DNA of 64,000 bases from JAPHSX01 sp039714395 (lineage in GTDB: Bacteria > Pseudomonadota > Gammaproteobacteria > Thiohalomonadales > Thiohalomonadaceae), in NCBI GenBank assembly GCA_039714395.1, contig JBDLJH010000013.1, forward strand, positions 1 to 64,000, given 5' to 3'. Under the pieces are notes generated by a model. It did not search any database and was not told the DNA's origin. It worked only from the letters and a program-made list of their open reading frames with translations. Numbering within the stretch: the first letter of the stretch is position 1; every line of letters starts with the position of its first letter. This document shows positions 26,509-35,715 of the stretch, piece after piece. Made by a program: the position numbers and the translations under genes.

Positions 26509-26535
26509 ATCAGGTTATGCTCCCTTAAACCTGAT
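26509..26535. terminator. Hairpin between convergent genes
   Basis: ATCAGGTT (26509-26516) pairs with AACCTGAT (26528-26535); an inner AGGGA/TCCCT also matches part of it. It sits between the barrel gene and the SCO gene, which converge, so it may end both transcripts. No long T-run is adjacent. Confidence 0.4.
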
Positions 26536-26548
26536 GGATGACCGGTAG

Positions 26549-26580
26549 TTTTTACTCTGACCCTAAATAGGAATTTGAGC
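26549..26580 (-). repeat. Dispersed repeat, copy A (TTTTACTCTGACCC)
   Basis: Read on the minus strand this is ...CCTATTTAGGGTCAGAGTAAAA. It encodes the last residues of the SCO protein (NSYLGSE-stop) and is an inverted, slightly diverged partner of the copy at 27621-27645. Similar GGGTCAGAGTAAAA sequences are, from memory, common beside REP-associated transposase genes. Confidence 0.6.
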
Positions 26581-27193
26581 CACGAGTGGGCGGTAGAGGA
26601 ACGGTATTCTCCATAATGGCGCGAACTCGCTCGGTTACTTCCGAAACCGGGGTAGCATAGGCGAACTTGGCTACAAATTTTCCGTCCGGTCCGAGCAGGT
26701 ACATGCCGGCAGAGTGGTCGACAGAATAATTCTTGGGATCACCGCCCGGTTCGTAGTATTTCTCATAGCGCACCTTGAAATTGTCGGCTACGCGGCGTAC
26801 CAAAGCGGGTGAGCCGGTGAGGCCGATGATTCGCGGATGAAAAAAGGCGGTGTACTTGCTCAACTTGGCGGGTGTGTCACGCTCCGGATCGACTGTGACG
26901 AAGATGGGTTGCAGGCGTTCGGACAGCTCTCCCAGTCGCTTCATGATCAGCGACATTTCTGCCAGTGTGGTGGGGCAGATATCCGGACAGTAAGTGTAAC
27001 CAAAAGCAATGATTTGGAAGCTACCTCGGAAATCCTTATCCGTTATTGTACGGCCTCTGGTATCCATTAGCAGGTAGCGGCTTACGAATGCGCGCTCCGG
27101 TTGTTCCACCTCTTCCCCTGCCGGAATTTCCGCCTCTACCTGAGTGGTAACTGTCAGTAGCAACAGCAGTGCGGCAGTCGATAAATGTTTCAT
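26552..27193 (-). CDS. SCO1/SenC-family copper protein
   Basis: A 213-residue exported or membrane-anchored thioredoxin-fold protein (N-terminal signal HLSTAALLLLLTVTTQVEA). Copper-binding CPDIC (CxxxC) sits in FGYTYCPDICPTTL, and the third ligand histidine in SVDHSAGMYLLGPDG. SCO proteins deliver copper to the CuA centre of cytochrome oxidases or nitrous oxide reductase, or act as thiol oxidoreductases. Its ATG overlaps the stop of the upstream gene (TAATG), so the two are coupled. The last ~9 residues derive from a dispersed repeat. Confidence 0.92.
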   Translation of the reverse strand: MKHLSTAALLLLLTVTTQVEAEIPAGEEVEQPERAFVSRYLLMDTRGRTITDKDFRGSFQIIAFGYTYCPDICPTTLAEMSLIMKRLGELSERLQPIFVTVDPERDTPAKLSKYTAFFHPRIIGLTGSPALVRRVADNFKVRYEKYYEPGGDPKNYSVDHSAGMYLLGPDGKFVAKFAYATPVSEVTERVRAIMENTVPLPPTRGSNSYLGSE

Positions 27194-27531
27194 TAACGCT
27201 TCTCCCTGGCGGGAAACATTGCACGCAGGCTTGTGGCTAGACTTTCCACCTGAAGCGCGATCACCGGTGCGTCCCCGCAGGCTTCCTGCTCAGCGCTACG
27301 AACCAGAAAGGATTCATGGGTAATCTGCTCGAAGGCCGCGCCGTACTGGCGTGACCTGGGTGCATGATTAATCATTACCTCCTTGATTCGGCTGATGTTT
27401 TCCTTCTGGGAACAGGCCAGAGCCTGTCCATTGAGGCGCCCCAGTGCCTGCACTTCCTCCAGCCCCTTATTGGCGGCGTGTGCTACAGAGACAAAAGTAG
27501 ACAGACCTAGCAGAATGACTAACCATTTCAT
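27193..27531 (-). CDS. Small exported partner of the SCO gene, unknown function
   Basis: About 112 residues from ATG 27531, chosen for its strong RBS (GGAGAAGG, 2 nt gap); the frame extends to 27612 but upstream sequence is repeat. Signal peptide (KWLVILLGLSTFVSVAHA) and a soluble helical domain with two cysteines (ALACSQKE, EQEACGDAP). I do not recognise the family. Translational coupling to the SCO gene suggests a related role in metal or heme-copper enzyme assembly. Confidence 0.7.
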   Translation of the reverse strand: MKWLVILLGLSTFVSVAHAANKGLEEVQALGRLNGQALACSQKENISRIKEVMINHAPRSRQYGAAFEQITHESFLVRSAEQEACGDAPVIALQVESLATSLRAMFPAREKR

Positions 27532-27590
27532 AACCTTCTCCATATTCGACAATAACCACGTATCGGGGATAATCCCGGCAGACCCGTCAG

Positions 27591-27645
27591 AGCGTAATTT
27601 GGGGCAGAACAATGCATTTTAGAGTAATTTGGGCCAGAGTAAAAT
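27591..27645 (+). repeat. Dispersed repeat, two tandem copies (TAATTTGGG(C/G)CAGA)
   Basis: 27591-27610 and 27621-27645 are diverged direct copies of the same unit (AGCGTAATTTGGGGCAGA and AGAGTAATTTGGGCCAGAGT). The second is an inverted counterpart of the copy at 26549, so the SCO gene pair is bracketed by inverted repeats ~1.07 kb apart. Confidence 0.6.
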
Positions 27646-27760
27646 CAATCCAGCTATACTAGCCAAATTAAGGGTTAAAACCCTGATTTTCACCACAGTG
27701 ACTGTGAAATCTATAGCATTCACCCTAATAACTCATCACCAGTTTATATTGAGGTAACCC

Positions 27761-28351
27761 ATGTTGATACGCCCATTTTTGCTAATTGCACCTATGTTAA
27801 TGATGAGCGGTGTTAACGCTGCAGAGAGCAGAACGATGCTTGATATTGTTGAACAGAAATGTGCAATTTGTCATGGTGACAATGGCGAGGGTTCCAGTGC
27901 TTATCCCCGCCTTGCGGGGCAGAATTCCGAATATATTGCCAAGCAGCTGGCAGACTTCAAAAGTGGCCGTCGAGAGGGCACCATGAATGAGATGGCGGCG
28001 GATCTCACCAGGGGTGAAATGGCTGCCCTGGCGGAGTATTTTGCTGCCAAGCCGTCATTATCTCATCGAGTACGTAATAAAGGCTTTGCCGCTGTTGGAT
28101 ACTATATCTACCATCACGGCAATCAATACTCCGATGTTCCGGCCTGCGAAACGTGCCATGGTGCAGGGGGGAGGGGGACTACTCAACTCCCCAGACTCGC
28201 AGGGCAACACAAACACTATCTTTCCGGGCAGTTGCAGGACTTTAATGAGCGTAAACGTACGAATGATAATGCCATCATGCATTCGGTTGCCTCAAAACTG
28301 ACAGCGTTCGAGATTGAGGCTGTGTCCTTATATATCAGCGGGATGAAATGA
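27761..28351 (+). CDS. Diheme cytochrome c (c4 type)
   Basis: A 196-residue periplasmic protein with a signal peptide and two class I cytochrome c domains in tandem: CAICHGDNGEGSSAYPRLAG and CETCHGAGGRGTTQLPRLAG. Each has a downstream Met likely to be the second heme ligand (TMNEMA, AIMHSV regions). Cytochrome c4 proteins pass electrons to terminal oxidases. Length and the PRLAGQ repeats fit c4. Monocistronic; near a SCO protein, consistent with oxidase electron transfer. Confidence 0.92.
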   Translation: MLIRPFLLIAPMLMMSGVNAAESRTMLDIVEQKCAICHGDNGEGSSAYPRLAGQNSEYIAKQLADFKSGRREGTMNEMAADLTRGEMAALAEYFAAKPSLSHRVRNKGFAAVGYYIYHHGNQYSDVPACETCHGAGGRGTTQLPRLAGQHKHYLSGQLQDFNERKRTNDNAIMHSVASKLTAFEIEAVSLYISGMK

Positions 28352-28580
28352 CCGGGTAAATTAAAGGGATTGTAGCCTTATTAAAGTATCTAATCTTTGG
28401 CAACACTTGATAAGGCGTTGGCAGTGTCGCAAATAATGCAATTAGTTGTCAGACGGTATGTTCGATATGTGCAGGGTGTATCGAAGAATATTCTCCATAC
28501 CCGGCTTTTGTGATGGCTGTGCTGTAAACTAAGCGCCTTAATTACGCACAAATCATCCGTTACAAAAGCAGAAATACGTT

Positions 28581-30866
28581 ATGAGAAGAGAAATTGAATT
28601 ACTGGCGCCAGGTGGGGATGTTGATTCTATAAAAGCTGCCATTCTAGCTGGTGCGAATGCTATATATTGCGGTCTGAATAAATTTAATGCCAGAAATCGG
28701 GCGGAAAATATAACATTTGATGATTTAAATGGAATTTTAAGGCTTGCCCATAAGAATGACTGTGAACTGTTTCTGACCATTAATATCATTATAGTGGAGA
28801 GTGAGTTCCCCTCCCTTATTCGCTTGTTGAATAAACTAGTTAATACAAGTATTGATGGGGTGATTATTCAGGACTTAGGGCTATTTTATCTGTTATCTAA
28901 ATATTTTCCATCTCTTAAAATTCATGCTTCTACTCAGCTTACCACTCACAATGCGGGACAAATAAAGTTCTTAAGTAAATTGGCTGCTACCCGAGTTAAT
29001 CTATCAAGAGAGTTAAACATTAATGAGATAAAGGCCTTGGCTTCTGTTGGGCACAAAAATGGCGTGTTAACGGAAGTGTTTGTTCATGGTTCAAACTGTA
29101 TCTCATTTTCAGGACTCTGTTATATGAGTTCTGTTCATGGGGGTAACTCGGGAAATCGTGGTAGATGCAGCCAGCCATGCAGAGATCAATATCTGACTAC
29201 GGCTGAAGGCAAAGACTTCCCTCTTAATATCAAAGACAATTCAGCCTACTCAGATCTGAGGGCGCTATCTGATGCGGGTGTTGATTCAATAAAGATTGAA
29301 GGGAGAATAAAAAAATATCATTATGTCTATACGGTGGTAAGTTCATGGAGAAAACAACTCCAAAGTTTCTATGAACAGGACAAGGTGAATAGTGACGACA
29401 GTGATCTCAGAAAGGTATTTAACAGGGGTTTTTCAAGCTCCTTCTTGAATGGGGATATTAATAAAGAAGTATTTATTGATAATCCGCGCGACAATTCCGC
29501 GATACATCGTTCTGAAATAAGTGGTAATTCTACAGGCGATGGTTTGGCCAAAGCCAAAAGGGAGCTTTATGATATAAAGACAGAAATTATATCTGATGTT
29601 AAAGAGAAAATTTCTCAGCTAAGCTTTGAAAAAGCGCCTCTAATTATCACTGTTGCGGGGGAGTCTGGCGCACCTTTGGAAGTCTCTGTTAAAACTCCAG
29701 AAATGTCATTTGTTGTGCGTTCAGGGGTCAATCTTGCAAGTGCGGGCACAAACCTAAGTAGAAGCACGTTTGAGAAAAATAACAACAAAGCACTCGGTAT
29801 CAATCACGAACTTTTGTTAAAAAGATTTAAAGCCATAAATGATACGGAATATCATATTGAACGCCTAAGCTCAGAAGCTCTTCAAGTTGATCTTTTTATA
29901 CCGTTCAAAGAGCTTACCTCATTAAGGAATAGAATCTTATTCGTACTAAATGGCTCAAAAGAGACTATTGCCCCAGTTGATGTTCCCCGCTTAGAAAAGC
30001 AGGGTGCCGAAGAGATTGCCCCCTCTCTTTCGCTGCTAATATCTTCCCAAAAGGATTTGAACCTCTGCAATGAGACATCTGCCGACATCTATTTTCAACT
30101 GCCTAACAGTTTTAAAAATAGATGCTCAGAGTTTATAGAGATTTTTACAGGCAACAGGAGGCTGATCCCATGGTTCCCTGCTGTTCTAATTGGAGAAGAC
30201 TACAGTGAGGCAGTAGAGTTTCTTAAACAGGTACAACCCGAGCGCATTGTCACAAACAACACAGGAATTGTTTATGAAGCATATCAACAAGGAGTGTCGT
30301 GGATGGCCGGCCCCTATATAAATCTTGTTAATTCATATGGCCTGCTATGTTTAAAAGAAAATTTTAACTGTTCTGGTGCATTTATTTCAAATGAGATAAA
30401 TAAAGAACAGATAAAACGAATAAAAAAGCCGGATAATTTCGAGCTGTTCTATAGCATCTGCCACCCTATTGTATTGATGACAAGTAGGGTGTGCCTGTTT
30501 CATCAGGTCACTGGGTGTAAGAAAAATATTGTTGATGATGCATGCATTCAGCGGTGTGAAAAATCTTCATTAATTACAAACCTTAAACAGGTCTCTCTAT
30601 TTATCAACAAAACAAAAGGGAATTACCATAACATCTATAATGAGGTCAACTTTCTGAATACCGATATTGTTTCTGAGATACCGAATAACTTTTCCAGCTT
30701 ATTTGTAGATTTAAGAGATGTAAAAACTGACTCTAAAATAGAGATAGATAGATTAAGAATGATTAGCCTTTTTGAGGAACACCTCAATGGTGACGCTGGT
30801 TCCACAAAGGAATTACATAAAAGTATTCATCCATCAACTAATACCCAATATACAAAAGGAATATAA
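28581..30866 (+). CDS. U32-family protein, RlhA-like
   Basis: A 761-residue protein of the peptidase U32 family. The N-terminus ELLAPGGDVDSIKAAILAGA is canonical, as are EVFVHGSNCISFSGLCYMSS and GNRGRCSQPCR (Fe-S ligand cysteines) and DSIKIEGRIKKYHYV. In E. coli RlhA a U32 protein hydroxylates C2501 of 23S rRNA; TrhP and UbiU/V are other relatives. The long form with a DUF3656-like middle and a Cys-rich C-terminal region (HQVTGCKKN, DACIQRCEKS) fits RlhA best. Strikingly AT-rich against the core genes. Confidence 0.85.
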   Translation: MRREIELLAPGGDVDSIKAAILAGANAIYCGLNKFNARNRAENITFDDLNGILRLAHKNDCELFLTINIIIVESEFPSLIRLLNKLVNTSIDGVIIQDLGLFYLLSKYFPSLKIHASTQLTTHNAGQIKFLSKLAATRVNLSRELNINEIKALASVGHKNGVLTEVFVHGSNCISFSGLCYMSSVHGGNSGNRGRCSQPCRDQYLTTAEGKDFPLNIKDNSAYSDLRALSDAGVDSIKIEGRIKKYHYVYTVVSSWRKQLQSFYEQDKVNSDDSDLRKVFNRGFSSSFLNGDINKEVFIDNPRDNSAIHRSEISGNSTGDGLAKAKRELYDIKTEIISDVKEKISQLSFEKAPLIITVAGESGAPLEVSVKTPEMSFVVRSGVNLASAGTNLSRSTFEKNNNKALGINHELLLKRFKAINDTEYHIERLSSEALQVDLFIPFKELTSLRNRILFVLNGSKETIAPVDVPRLEKQGAEEIAPSLSLLISSQKDLNLCNETSADIYFQLPNSFKNRCSEFIEIFTGNRRLIPWFPAVLIGEDYSEAVEFLKQVQPERIVTNNTGIVYEAYQQGVSWMAGPYINLVNSYGLLCLKENFNCSGAFISNEINKEQIKRIKKPDNFELFYSICHPIVLMTSRVCLFHQVTGCKKNIVDDACIQRCEKSSLITNLKQVSLFINKTKGNYHNIYNEVNFLNTDIVSEIPNNFSSLFVDLRDVKTDSKIEIDRLRMISLFEEHLNGDAGSTKELHKSIHPSTNTQYTKGI

Positions 30867-31165
30867 ACAGTTAAAGGGGGGCAGAATGGAGTTAAATGAG
30901 GCAGATCCCATTTTGCCGGGAGTCTTATATCTGCGGAAGAATAGAATAATATTAATTTTATGTATTTCTTAAGAGCAATAAAGTAGAAACACTTCATAAA
31001 CAACAGCTTGAAGCTGCTGCTGGAATGGAGGGAATCGAGCGCAGTACCGTAACGGTTTGATTGTCTTCCACTAAGATTTCAGGAAATTGGCATTTTCCCT
31101 TATATCGTCTATGGTCATAAGACTAAGTGTGTTGCATGGGTATTGATATATAAGGAGATACTCAC
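30867..31165. other. Gap without a gene
   Basis: About 300 AT-rich bases after the U32 gene. A short frame beginning ATGGAGTTAAATGAGG (30885) after AAAGGGGGG runs about 28 codons to a stop; no family is visible. I see no RNA or terminator. Confidence 0.4.
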
Positions 31166-31417
31166 ATGCAAAATGCCACTACTCAGAACAGTAAGCTCCC
31201 CTTCAAATGTCGCATGCTAGTTGTGTCCTTGGCCAGTGCGTCGCTTATGCTAATAATCATTTTGTTACTCTCCTACACCGCTTATATCTCCACTGAGGTG
31301 GCGATATGGGCTGCAGTGGGCGTATTCTTTGCGGCTGCTATTTATGAGTCTTTTCTATTCTCCCTAATCACAAGACACATGCTCAATACAGTCAATAAAA
31401 ATTCAGAAGAGTTATAG
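31166..31417 (+). CDS. Small two-helix membrane protein
   Basis: 83 residues with two hydrophobic segments (LASASLMLIIILLLSYTAYI and AIWAAVGVFFAAAIYESFLF), a basic N-terminal region and a good RBS (AAGGAGATACTCAC). Unknown function. The RBS and membrane pattern support a real gene. Confidence 0.6.
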   Translation: MQNATTQNSKLPFKCRMLVVSLASASLMLIIILLLSYTAYISTEVAIWAAVGVFFAAAIYESFLFSLITRHMLNTVNKNSEEL

Positions 31418-31540
31418 ACCCTACCAAAGAATCCGGGGTCATCTCCTCCGTGTTCTATCCTCAACGGTTGTTCCCGGTAAAAAACCAGCAATCGATGAGC
31501 TTATCGTTATGTTCGGCCTAGACTACACTTACATGATATA

Positions 31541-32105
31541 ACTTTATCAACAAGGTTGATCTTAAAGAAGGACAAAGTGTTTTTGTTAATGGAGCAACCG
31601 GCGCCATTGGTCTGCGGCAGTTCAATCTCTAAAATATTTTGGCATTAATGTTACTGCAGTATGTGGCACAGAAAGCATTGAGCTGGTGAAATCACTGGGG
31701 GCGTGTAGGGTAATCGACTATACGAAACAGAATTTCACTAAAGAGGAGCAGCAATAGCACTATGTTTTCGACACCGTCGGTAAGAGCTCATTCTTCAAAT
31801 GCAGACGGCGACTTCACCCCGGCGGTATTTATATCTCATCTGATCTTGGCTACATGGCCCAGAACCTTTTCCTGCCGTTCATCACCTCTATCGTCAAGCC
31901 ATTCATTGGTGGCAGAAAAACCCTCTTCCCGATCCCGAAAGATATTAGAGGAAGCCTGGAGTTAATCAATAAACTCATGGAGGAGGAAAAATTTAAACCG
32001 GTGATAGATAGAGAATATCTGCTGGAACAGATTGTCGAGGCGTATAAATATGTTGAAAAGGGACACAAGAAGGGGAATGTGGTGATCACGGGGAGACATG
32101 ATTAG
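31541..32105 (+). pseudogene. Zinc-type alcohol dehydrogenase / quinone reductase (MDR), decayed
   Basis: Read across frames: KVDLKEGQSVFVNGATGAIG, then after a frameshift SAAVQSLKYFGINVTAVCGT and ELVKSLGACRVIDYTKQNFT, a stop at 31755, then YVFDTVGKSSFF, GGIYISSDLGY and ending EAYKYVEKGHKKGNVVITG. This is the Rossmann and C-terminal part of an NAD(P)-dependent MDR dehydrogenase. The N-terminal catalytic domain is missing and at least two frame disruptions are present. Non-functional. Confidence 0.85.
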
Positions 32106-32274
32106 ATAGCAATACTCGCTTAGAACCAGGATGATCAGGCTTGATTGCCCTGTTCGGGCTGGTGTAGAGACTTCCGCGGGTTTCCATGGTTGATGTGAAT
32201 CATGTACCTGAGCCCATCAAGTATAGGATAATGATCAGCTGGTTATTCCCCATTTATTGTGAGATAGAGAAAGT

Positions 32275-32874
32275 ATGTTCAAGATGATACAACGTTCCAT
32301 GGTGGCCACTACCCTTCTGATAGGATTGAGTGGTTGCTACCCCCAGTCACTGGTCACTGCGGAGACGAAAGTTAGCGTTCCTGTTGCAGAGAAGTACCTG
32401 ATGATCTGGGACCGATTGCCAAAGAGCTCGCGTGAGAATCTCCTGGGTACACTTATTCATGTAAATCAACGCCAGGATGGGAGCTATAGTCTGGAGTATA
32501 AACATCGGCGTAAGAGGGAGCGTAAAACCTTCGAAACTCTGAAGCTGGCTGATAGCTTTTATATCCAGCTTAGAGATGGAGATGCCTTTGAGTTGATGCG
32601 TGTGGAGTTTCTTGGGGATGAGGTGGAACTCTTTAGTGAGCTCCCCGGCTGTTCAATAAAAAATGGTGACGGTAAAAATTCAGAGATCAACATGATCCGG
32701 CTGGATACCAGAAACTGTGTTCCAGCACTGGGTATCTCACCTACGGAGATGAAAGTAACGGATGGCGTTGGGAAAATTCTCTTACAGGGTGGGACAGCGG
32801 AAGCGATTGAGTTTTTGGAGCGGTACGGAAGCAAGATGTATGCTGAGAAGAAGTATCGCCTGAAGGTGCAATAA
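32275..32874 (+). CDS. Lipoprotein of unknown function
   Basis: 199 residues with a lipobox (LIGLSGC, Cys ~22), so likely an outer-membrane or periplasm-facing lipoprotein. The mature part is mixed alpha/beta with two further cysteines (LPGCSIKN, DTRNCVPA) that may pair. I recognise no family. RBS-like GAGATAGAGAAAG lies upstream. A GC-rich hairpin lies ~70 bp after the stop. Confidence 0.65.
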   Translation: MFKMIQRSMVATTLLIGLSGCYPQSLVTAETKVSVPVAEKYLMIWDRLPKSSRENLLGTLIHVNQRQDGSYSLEYKHRRKRERKTFETLKLADSFYIQLRDGDAFELMRVEFLGDEVELFSELPGCSIKNGDGKNSEINMIRLDTRNCVPALGISPTEMKVTDGVGKILLQGGTAEAIEFLERYGSKMYAEKKYRLKVQ

Positions 32875-32940
32875 GGGAACAATAGGGTTGAGCCGCCCCC
32901 GGTCTATCGCATATAACCAATAAAGCTTCAGGATCAGAAA

Positions 32941-32958
32941 GGGGGCCAGACGGCCCCC
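32941..32958 (+). terminator. GC-rich hairpin after lipoprotein gene
   Basis: GGGGGCC (32941-32947) pairs with GGCCCCC (32952-32958) over a 4-nt loop. On the + strand it is followed by TCTCAC, on the minus strand by TTTCTG, so neither tract is a strong terminator tail. Confidence 0.4.
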
Positions 32959-33021
32959 TCTCACTACGATCACTTACGGCCAATCATTGATGTAACCATG
33001 GTGACTGGAACAGACAACGAA

Positions 33022-33129
33022 CTACTTCTGCCCCTTATCCTTGCTTTCTTCCTTTGCCTTGTTTTGCTCTTTATCCTGCTCTTTGTTCGGCTCGCTATCC
33101 TGACCACCACAGCTTCCACAACAACCCAT
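33022..33129 (-). CDS. Small CCGSCGG protein
   Basis: 35 residues: MGCCGSCGGQDSEPNKEQ and then a Lys/Glu/Gln-rich tail. The N-terminal CCGxCGG cluster recurs in tiny uncharacterised proteins of gammaproteobacteria and may bind metal. The tail is nearly all charged. An AGGTCTAG segment lies upstream of the ATG; no strong RBS. Real-gene status rests on the Cys motif. Confidence 0.55.
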   Translation of the reverse strand: MGCCGSCGGQDSEPNKEQDKEQNKAKEESKDKGQK

Positions 33130-33220
33130 ATCTAGACCTCATTACATTTACGTTTAAAGTGGGGGCATATTAACACTATCTAAAAGAGAGGGTATTGATT
33201 TAGGTTAAGCCCGCCCTCGG

Positions 33221-34420
33221 CTAGTCTGGATCCCCCTCCATGTTGGGGCCTATCAGTATGGGGGCATAGCTGAAGAGATAGATGACGTAGGCCAATACCC
33301 ATAGTCCCCCGGCAATGGCGATGCCCCAGCTTGTTAGTGCTGGTAGCCAGGCAGGGAGTATCATTCGCAGCACTGCGGCCAGCAAAACAGCTATATAGGC
33401 CAGGGTGATCAGGCGAGGCGGTTCCAGAGGACGCCCCGTATGCCCCAGTGTGACCCGCGAGATCATCGCCAGAATCATTCCACCCATGGCGCCGACTGTA
33501 AAAGAGTGCAGTGCGGCGCTGAGATTATTTATCAAGCCAAGGCTATAGAGTGCCAGGGCGACAAACCCCAGCGGGATAAAGGCATAGGCCAGATGGAGTG
33601 ACCAGAGCAGCGGTATGCCCCGGCAGTACTGGAACCCCCAGCGCAGAAAACGCCAGCCGTTCACCAGCGCACCGACACTGGCTATAACCAGTAGTAGCCA
33701 CGAGGGGACCGATGCAAAACCCACCCAGGCGATGATCAGCATCAGGATAATGGTGGTGATACTTGCCACCTCCAGCCAACGAATGGGCTGGGCTTTGCGG
33801 TACCTGGTGCTATTGGCGGTGAAGGCGGGAACCACCCTCCCACCGAGGAACGCAATGACCAAAACAAACCATAAAATAGCCGCGTGGAGCGACTGCATTG
33901 CCAATGCACTATTCCCCGTTACAACGGCCCAATGACTCACCCCATTGAGTAGCGTCAGGCTAAGAAGCATCGGTAGAAACACCATATTGCGCCACTGTCG
34001 TGCTTTGATGATCGGATAGGCCATCGCAGCGGTTACCAGTAACAGGTAAAGCAGATCACCGGCCATGATGAGTCCATCGGGCAGTCCTTCACCAAGGGCG
34101 ATCAGGAGGCGGCCCGAGATCCATGCCCCGGCCAGAACAAGCAACTGCCCGCCTCGCAGAGCTGCAATACCGGTCCAGGATGCAACGGCGGTTAGCAGAA
34201 AGCCCCCTACAATTGCCGCCCCAAAGCCAAACAGCATTTCATGGCCGTGCCACCACACCGCCCCGCCGTAAGGCTGCCAGCTGAAAGGGTTGAGCCAAAA
34301 GTGAGCCCACCAGCTCATAGCCACTACGGCGAACAGTGTTCCCCCCAGAAAGAGGGGCCTGAAGGCCAGGCTTAGTAGCGGCGGGATCGCCTTGTTGATG
34401 TGACTGTTATCCATCGACAT
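33221..34420 (-). CDS. NnrS-family membrane protein
   Basis: About 399 residues with ~12 membrane segments. NnrS hallmarks: LAFRPLFLGGTLFAVVAM, WHGHEMLFGFGAAIVGGFLL, GGRVVPAFTANS and HSFTVGAMGGMILAMISRVT, GHTGRP. NnrS is a heme- and copper-containing membrane protein linked to nitric oxide stress and denitrification. Start MSMDNSH (34420) or MDN (34414) fits the family better than the upstream end of the open frame (34489); no strong RBS is visible. Confidence 0.92.
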   Translation of the reverse strand: MSMDNSHINKAIPPLLSLAFRPLFLGGTLFAVVAMSWWAHFWLNPFSWQPYGGAVWWHGHEMLFGFGAAIVGGFLLTAVASWTGIAALRGGQLLVLAGAWISGRLLIALGEGLPDGLIMAGDLLYLLLVTAAMAYPIIKARQWRNMVFLPMLLSLTLLNGVSHWAVVTGNSALAMQSLHAAILWFVLVIAFLGGRVVPAFTANSTRYRKAQPIRWLEVASITTIILMLIIAWVGFASVPSWLLLVIASVGALVNGWRFLRWGFQYCRGIPLLWSLHLAYAFIPLGFVALALYSLGLINNLSAALHSFTVGAMGGMILAMISRVTLGHTGRPLEPPRLITLAYIAVLLAAVLRMILPAWLPALTSWGIAIAGGLWVLAYVIYLFSYAPILIGPNMEGDPD

Positions 34421-34715
34421 CAATAGGGTTAATTCTGCTGTGGAGTGGCCCTGAGTTGTGCCGGAAGTTGAATGACCGTAACAAGGCATAAGAGGGGGCT
34501 GGCAAAATCGGGGTAAGGTTTAAAGTAAGCCCCTGCGACCAATACGCCTTAAGTATTTTCATTTGTTCCTATTGGCTTTAATTAATCATCGTTCATTTAT
34601 ATTGCATTTCCCGACAAATATACTATGTTTTTGACGATGAATGTCGTTACGTAGCTGAAATCCGGTGAAATAACCCCATCATCTATCCAGTAAATCAACC
34701 TCCAAGGAGGACGTC

Positions 34716-34910
34716 ATGGCACGCTATTACATTGATTGTCGAGATTATCCCAGCGATATAGGTTGCACTGTTGCCCTTTCCGCTGATAGTGAAGAAGAAC
34801 TCATTGATGCCGCGATACAGCATGGAACAAAGGTACATGGTTACGAGGATACACCTGAGTTCAGGGCAGAAATGAAGAAGACGTTTAAGCAAGGATCCCC
34901 CCCGGCCTAG
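34716..34910 (+). CDS. DUF1059 family protein
   Basis: 64 residues matching the small DUF1059 family: YYIDCRDYPSDIGCTVALSA, DSEEELIDAAIQHGTKVHGY. Two conserved cysteines and histidines suggest a metal or redox function but the role is unknown. Strong RBS CAAGGAGGA before the ATG. Confidence 0.85.
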   Translation: MARYYIDCRDYPSDIGCTVALSADSEEELIDAAIQHGTKVHGYEDTPEFRAEMKKTFKQGSPPA

Positions 34911-35296
34911 GGAAGGCCGAACAGGAGACCGGGGCTAGAAACAGATCTTTCTCTATTGGGAGGTTCGGGTTCTGGCCCCGGTTTATGGTTTTGGCACAAG
35001 CAGTTATTACGGAGTACGAGAAGAAGAGTCAGCAAACATCCTAAAGCTGAGATGCGGGGGTTTGATTCGACAGGCAGCAGACAGATGCGGACACTTTGGA
35101 ACGGCCCTGATGGGCTATCGACCACTGTTGTATCCATCATGCAGATACCTTGTTAGGTAACACACCTGCCCAATGCAACACTCCAGCGCCAGCTCAAATT
35201 GTTATACCTGACTAACCAATGGTGCTCTAGCCGATAATAGGGGTATGTCACCTCAATTGCGTTATGAGGAACATAACCAATGCAGGAGAAACCAAC
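34911..35296. other. Gap without a gene
   Basis: About 390 bases. A small GC hairpin follows the DUF1059 stop (CGGCCT/AGGCCG around 34906-34922). Short frames on both strands have no family or RBS. The promoter of the cupin gene probably lies at 35180-35290. Confidence 0.4.
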
Positions 35297-35665
35297 ATGG
35301 CAACAACAACTTTGACAAAAAGAAATTTCACGAACTCCGATGAGGTTCGTGAGTTCCCTAATCATAGCGGTTCGATGAAGGTCATTGATCTGGGTGAAGA
35401 GGCAGTAGGCTATGTGACCTATGGTGTGGGCTGGAAGTGGTCTTCAGATATGAAGCCCATAGTTGGCACTGACAGTTGTCAGGCAACGCATAACTTCTAC
35501 GTGATCTCAGGGCGCATGGCTATCCTCTCCGCTGATGGGAAAGAGTCTGTGGTCGGCCCCGGTGACGTGGTCTTTGTTGCACCGGGTCACGATGCATGGA
35601 CTGTTGGTGATGAACCCTGTGTATGCCTGGACTGGACAGCAGCTCGCGGCTACGCAAAACACTAA
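35297..35665 (+). CDS. Cupin-domain protein
   Basis: 122 residues with a single cupin: ATHNFYVISGRMAILSADGK and VGPGDVVFVAPGHDAWTVGD are the two conserved cupin motifs, with a metal-site His in each. The ligand is unknown. ATG 35297 follows GGAG at 7 nt; the frame also opens at 35264. A strong terminator follows. Confidence 0.8.
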   Translation: MATTTLTKRNFTNSDEVREFPNHSGSMKVIDLGEEAVGYVTYGVGWKWSSDMKPIVGTDSCQATHNFYVISGRMAILSADGKESVVGPGDVVFVAPGHDAWTVGDEPCVCLDWTAARGYAKH

Positions 35666-35715
35666 GCAAAAAGGGGAGAATCTGGGACAGGGAGTGATGA
35701 ACAGGTAAAGAAAAG

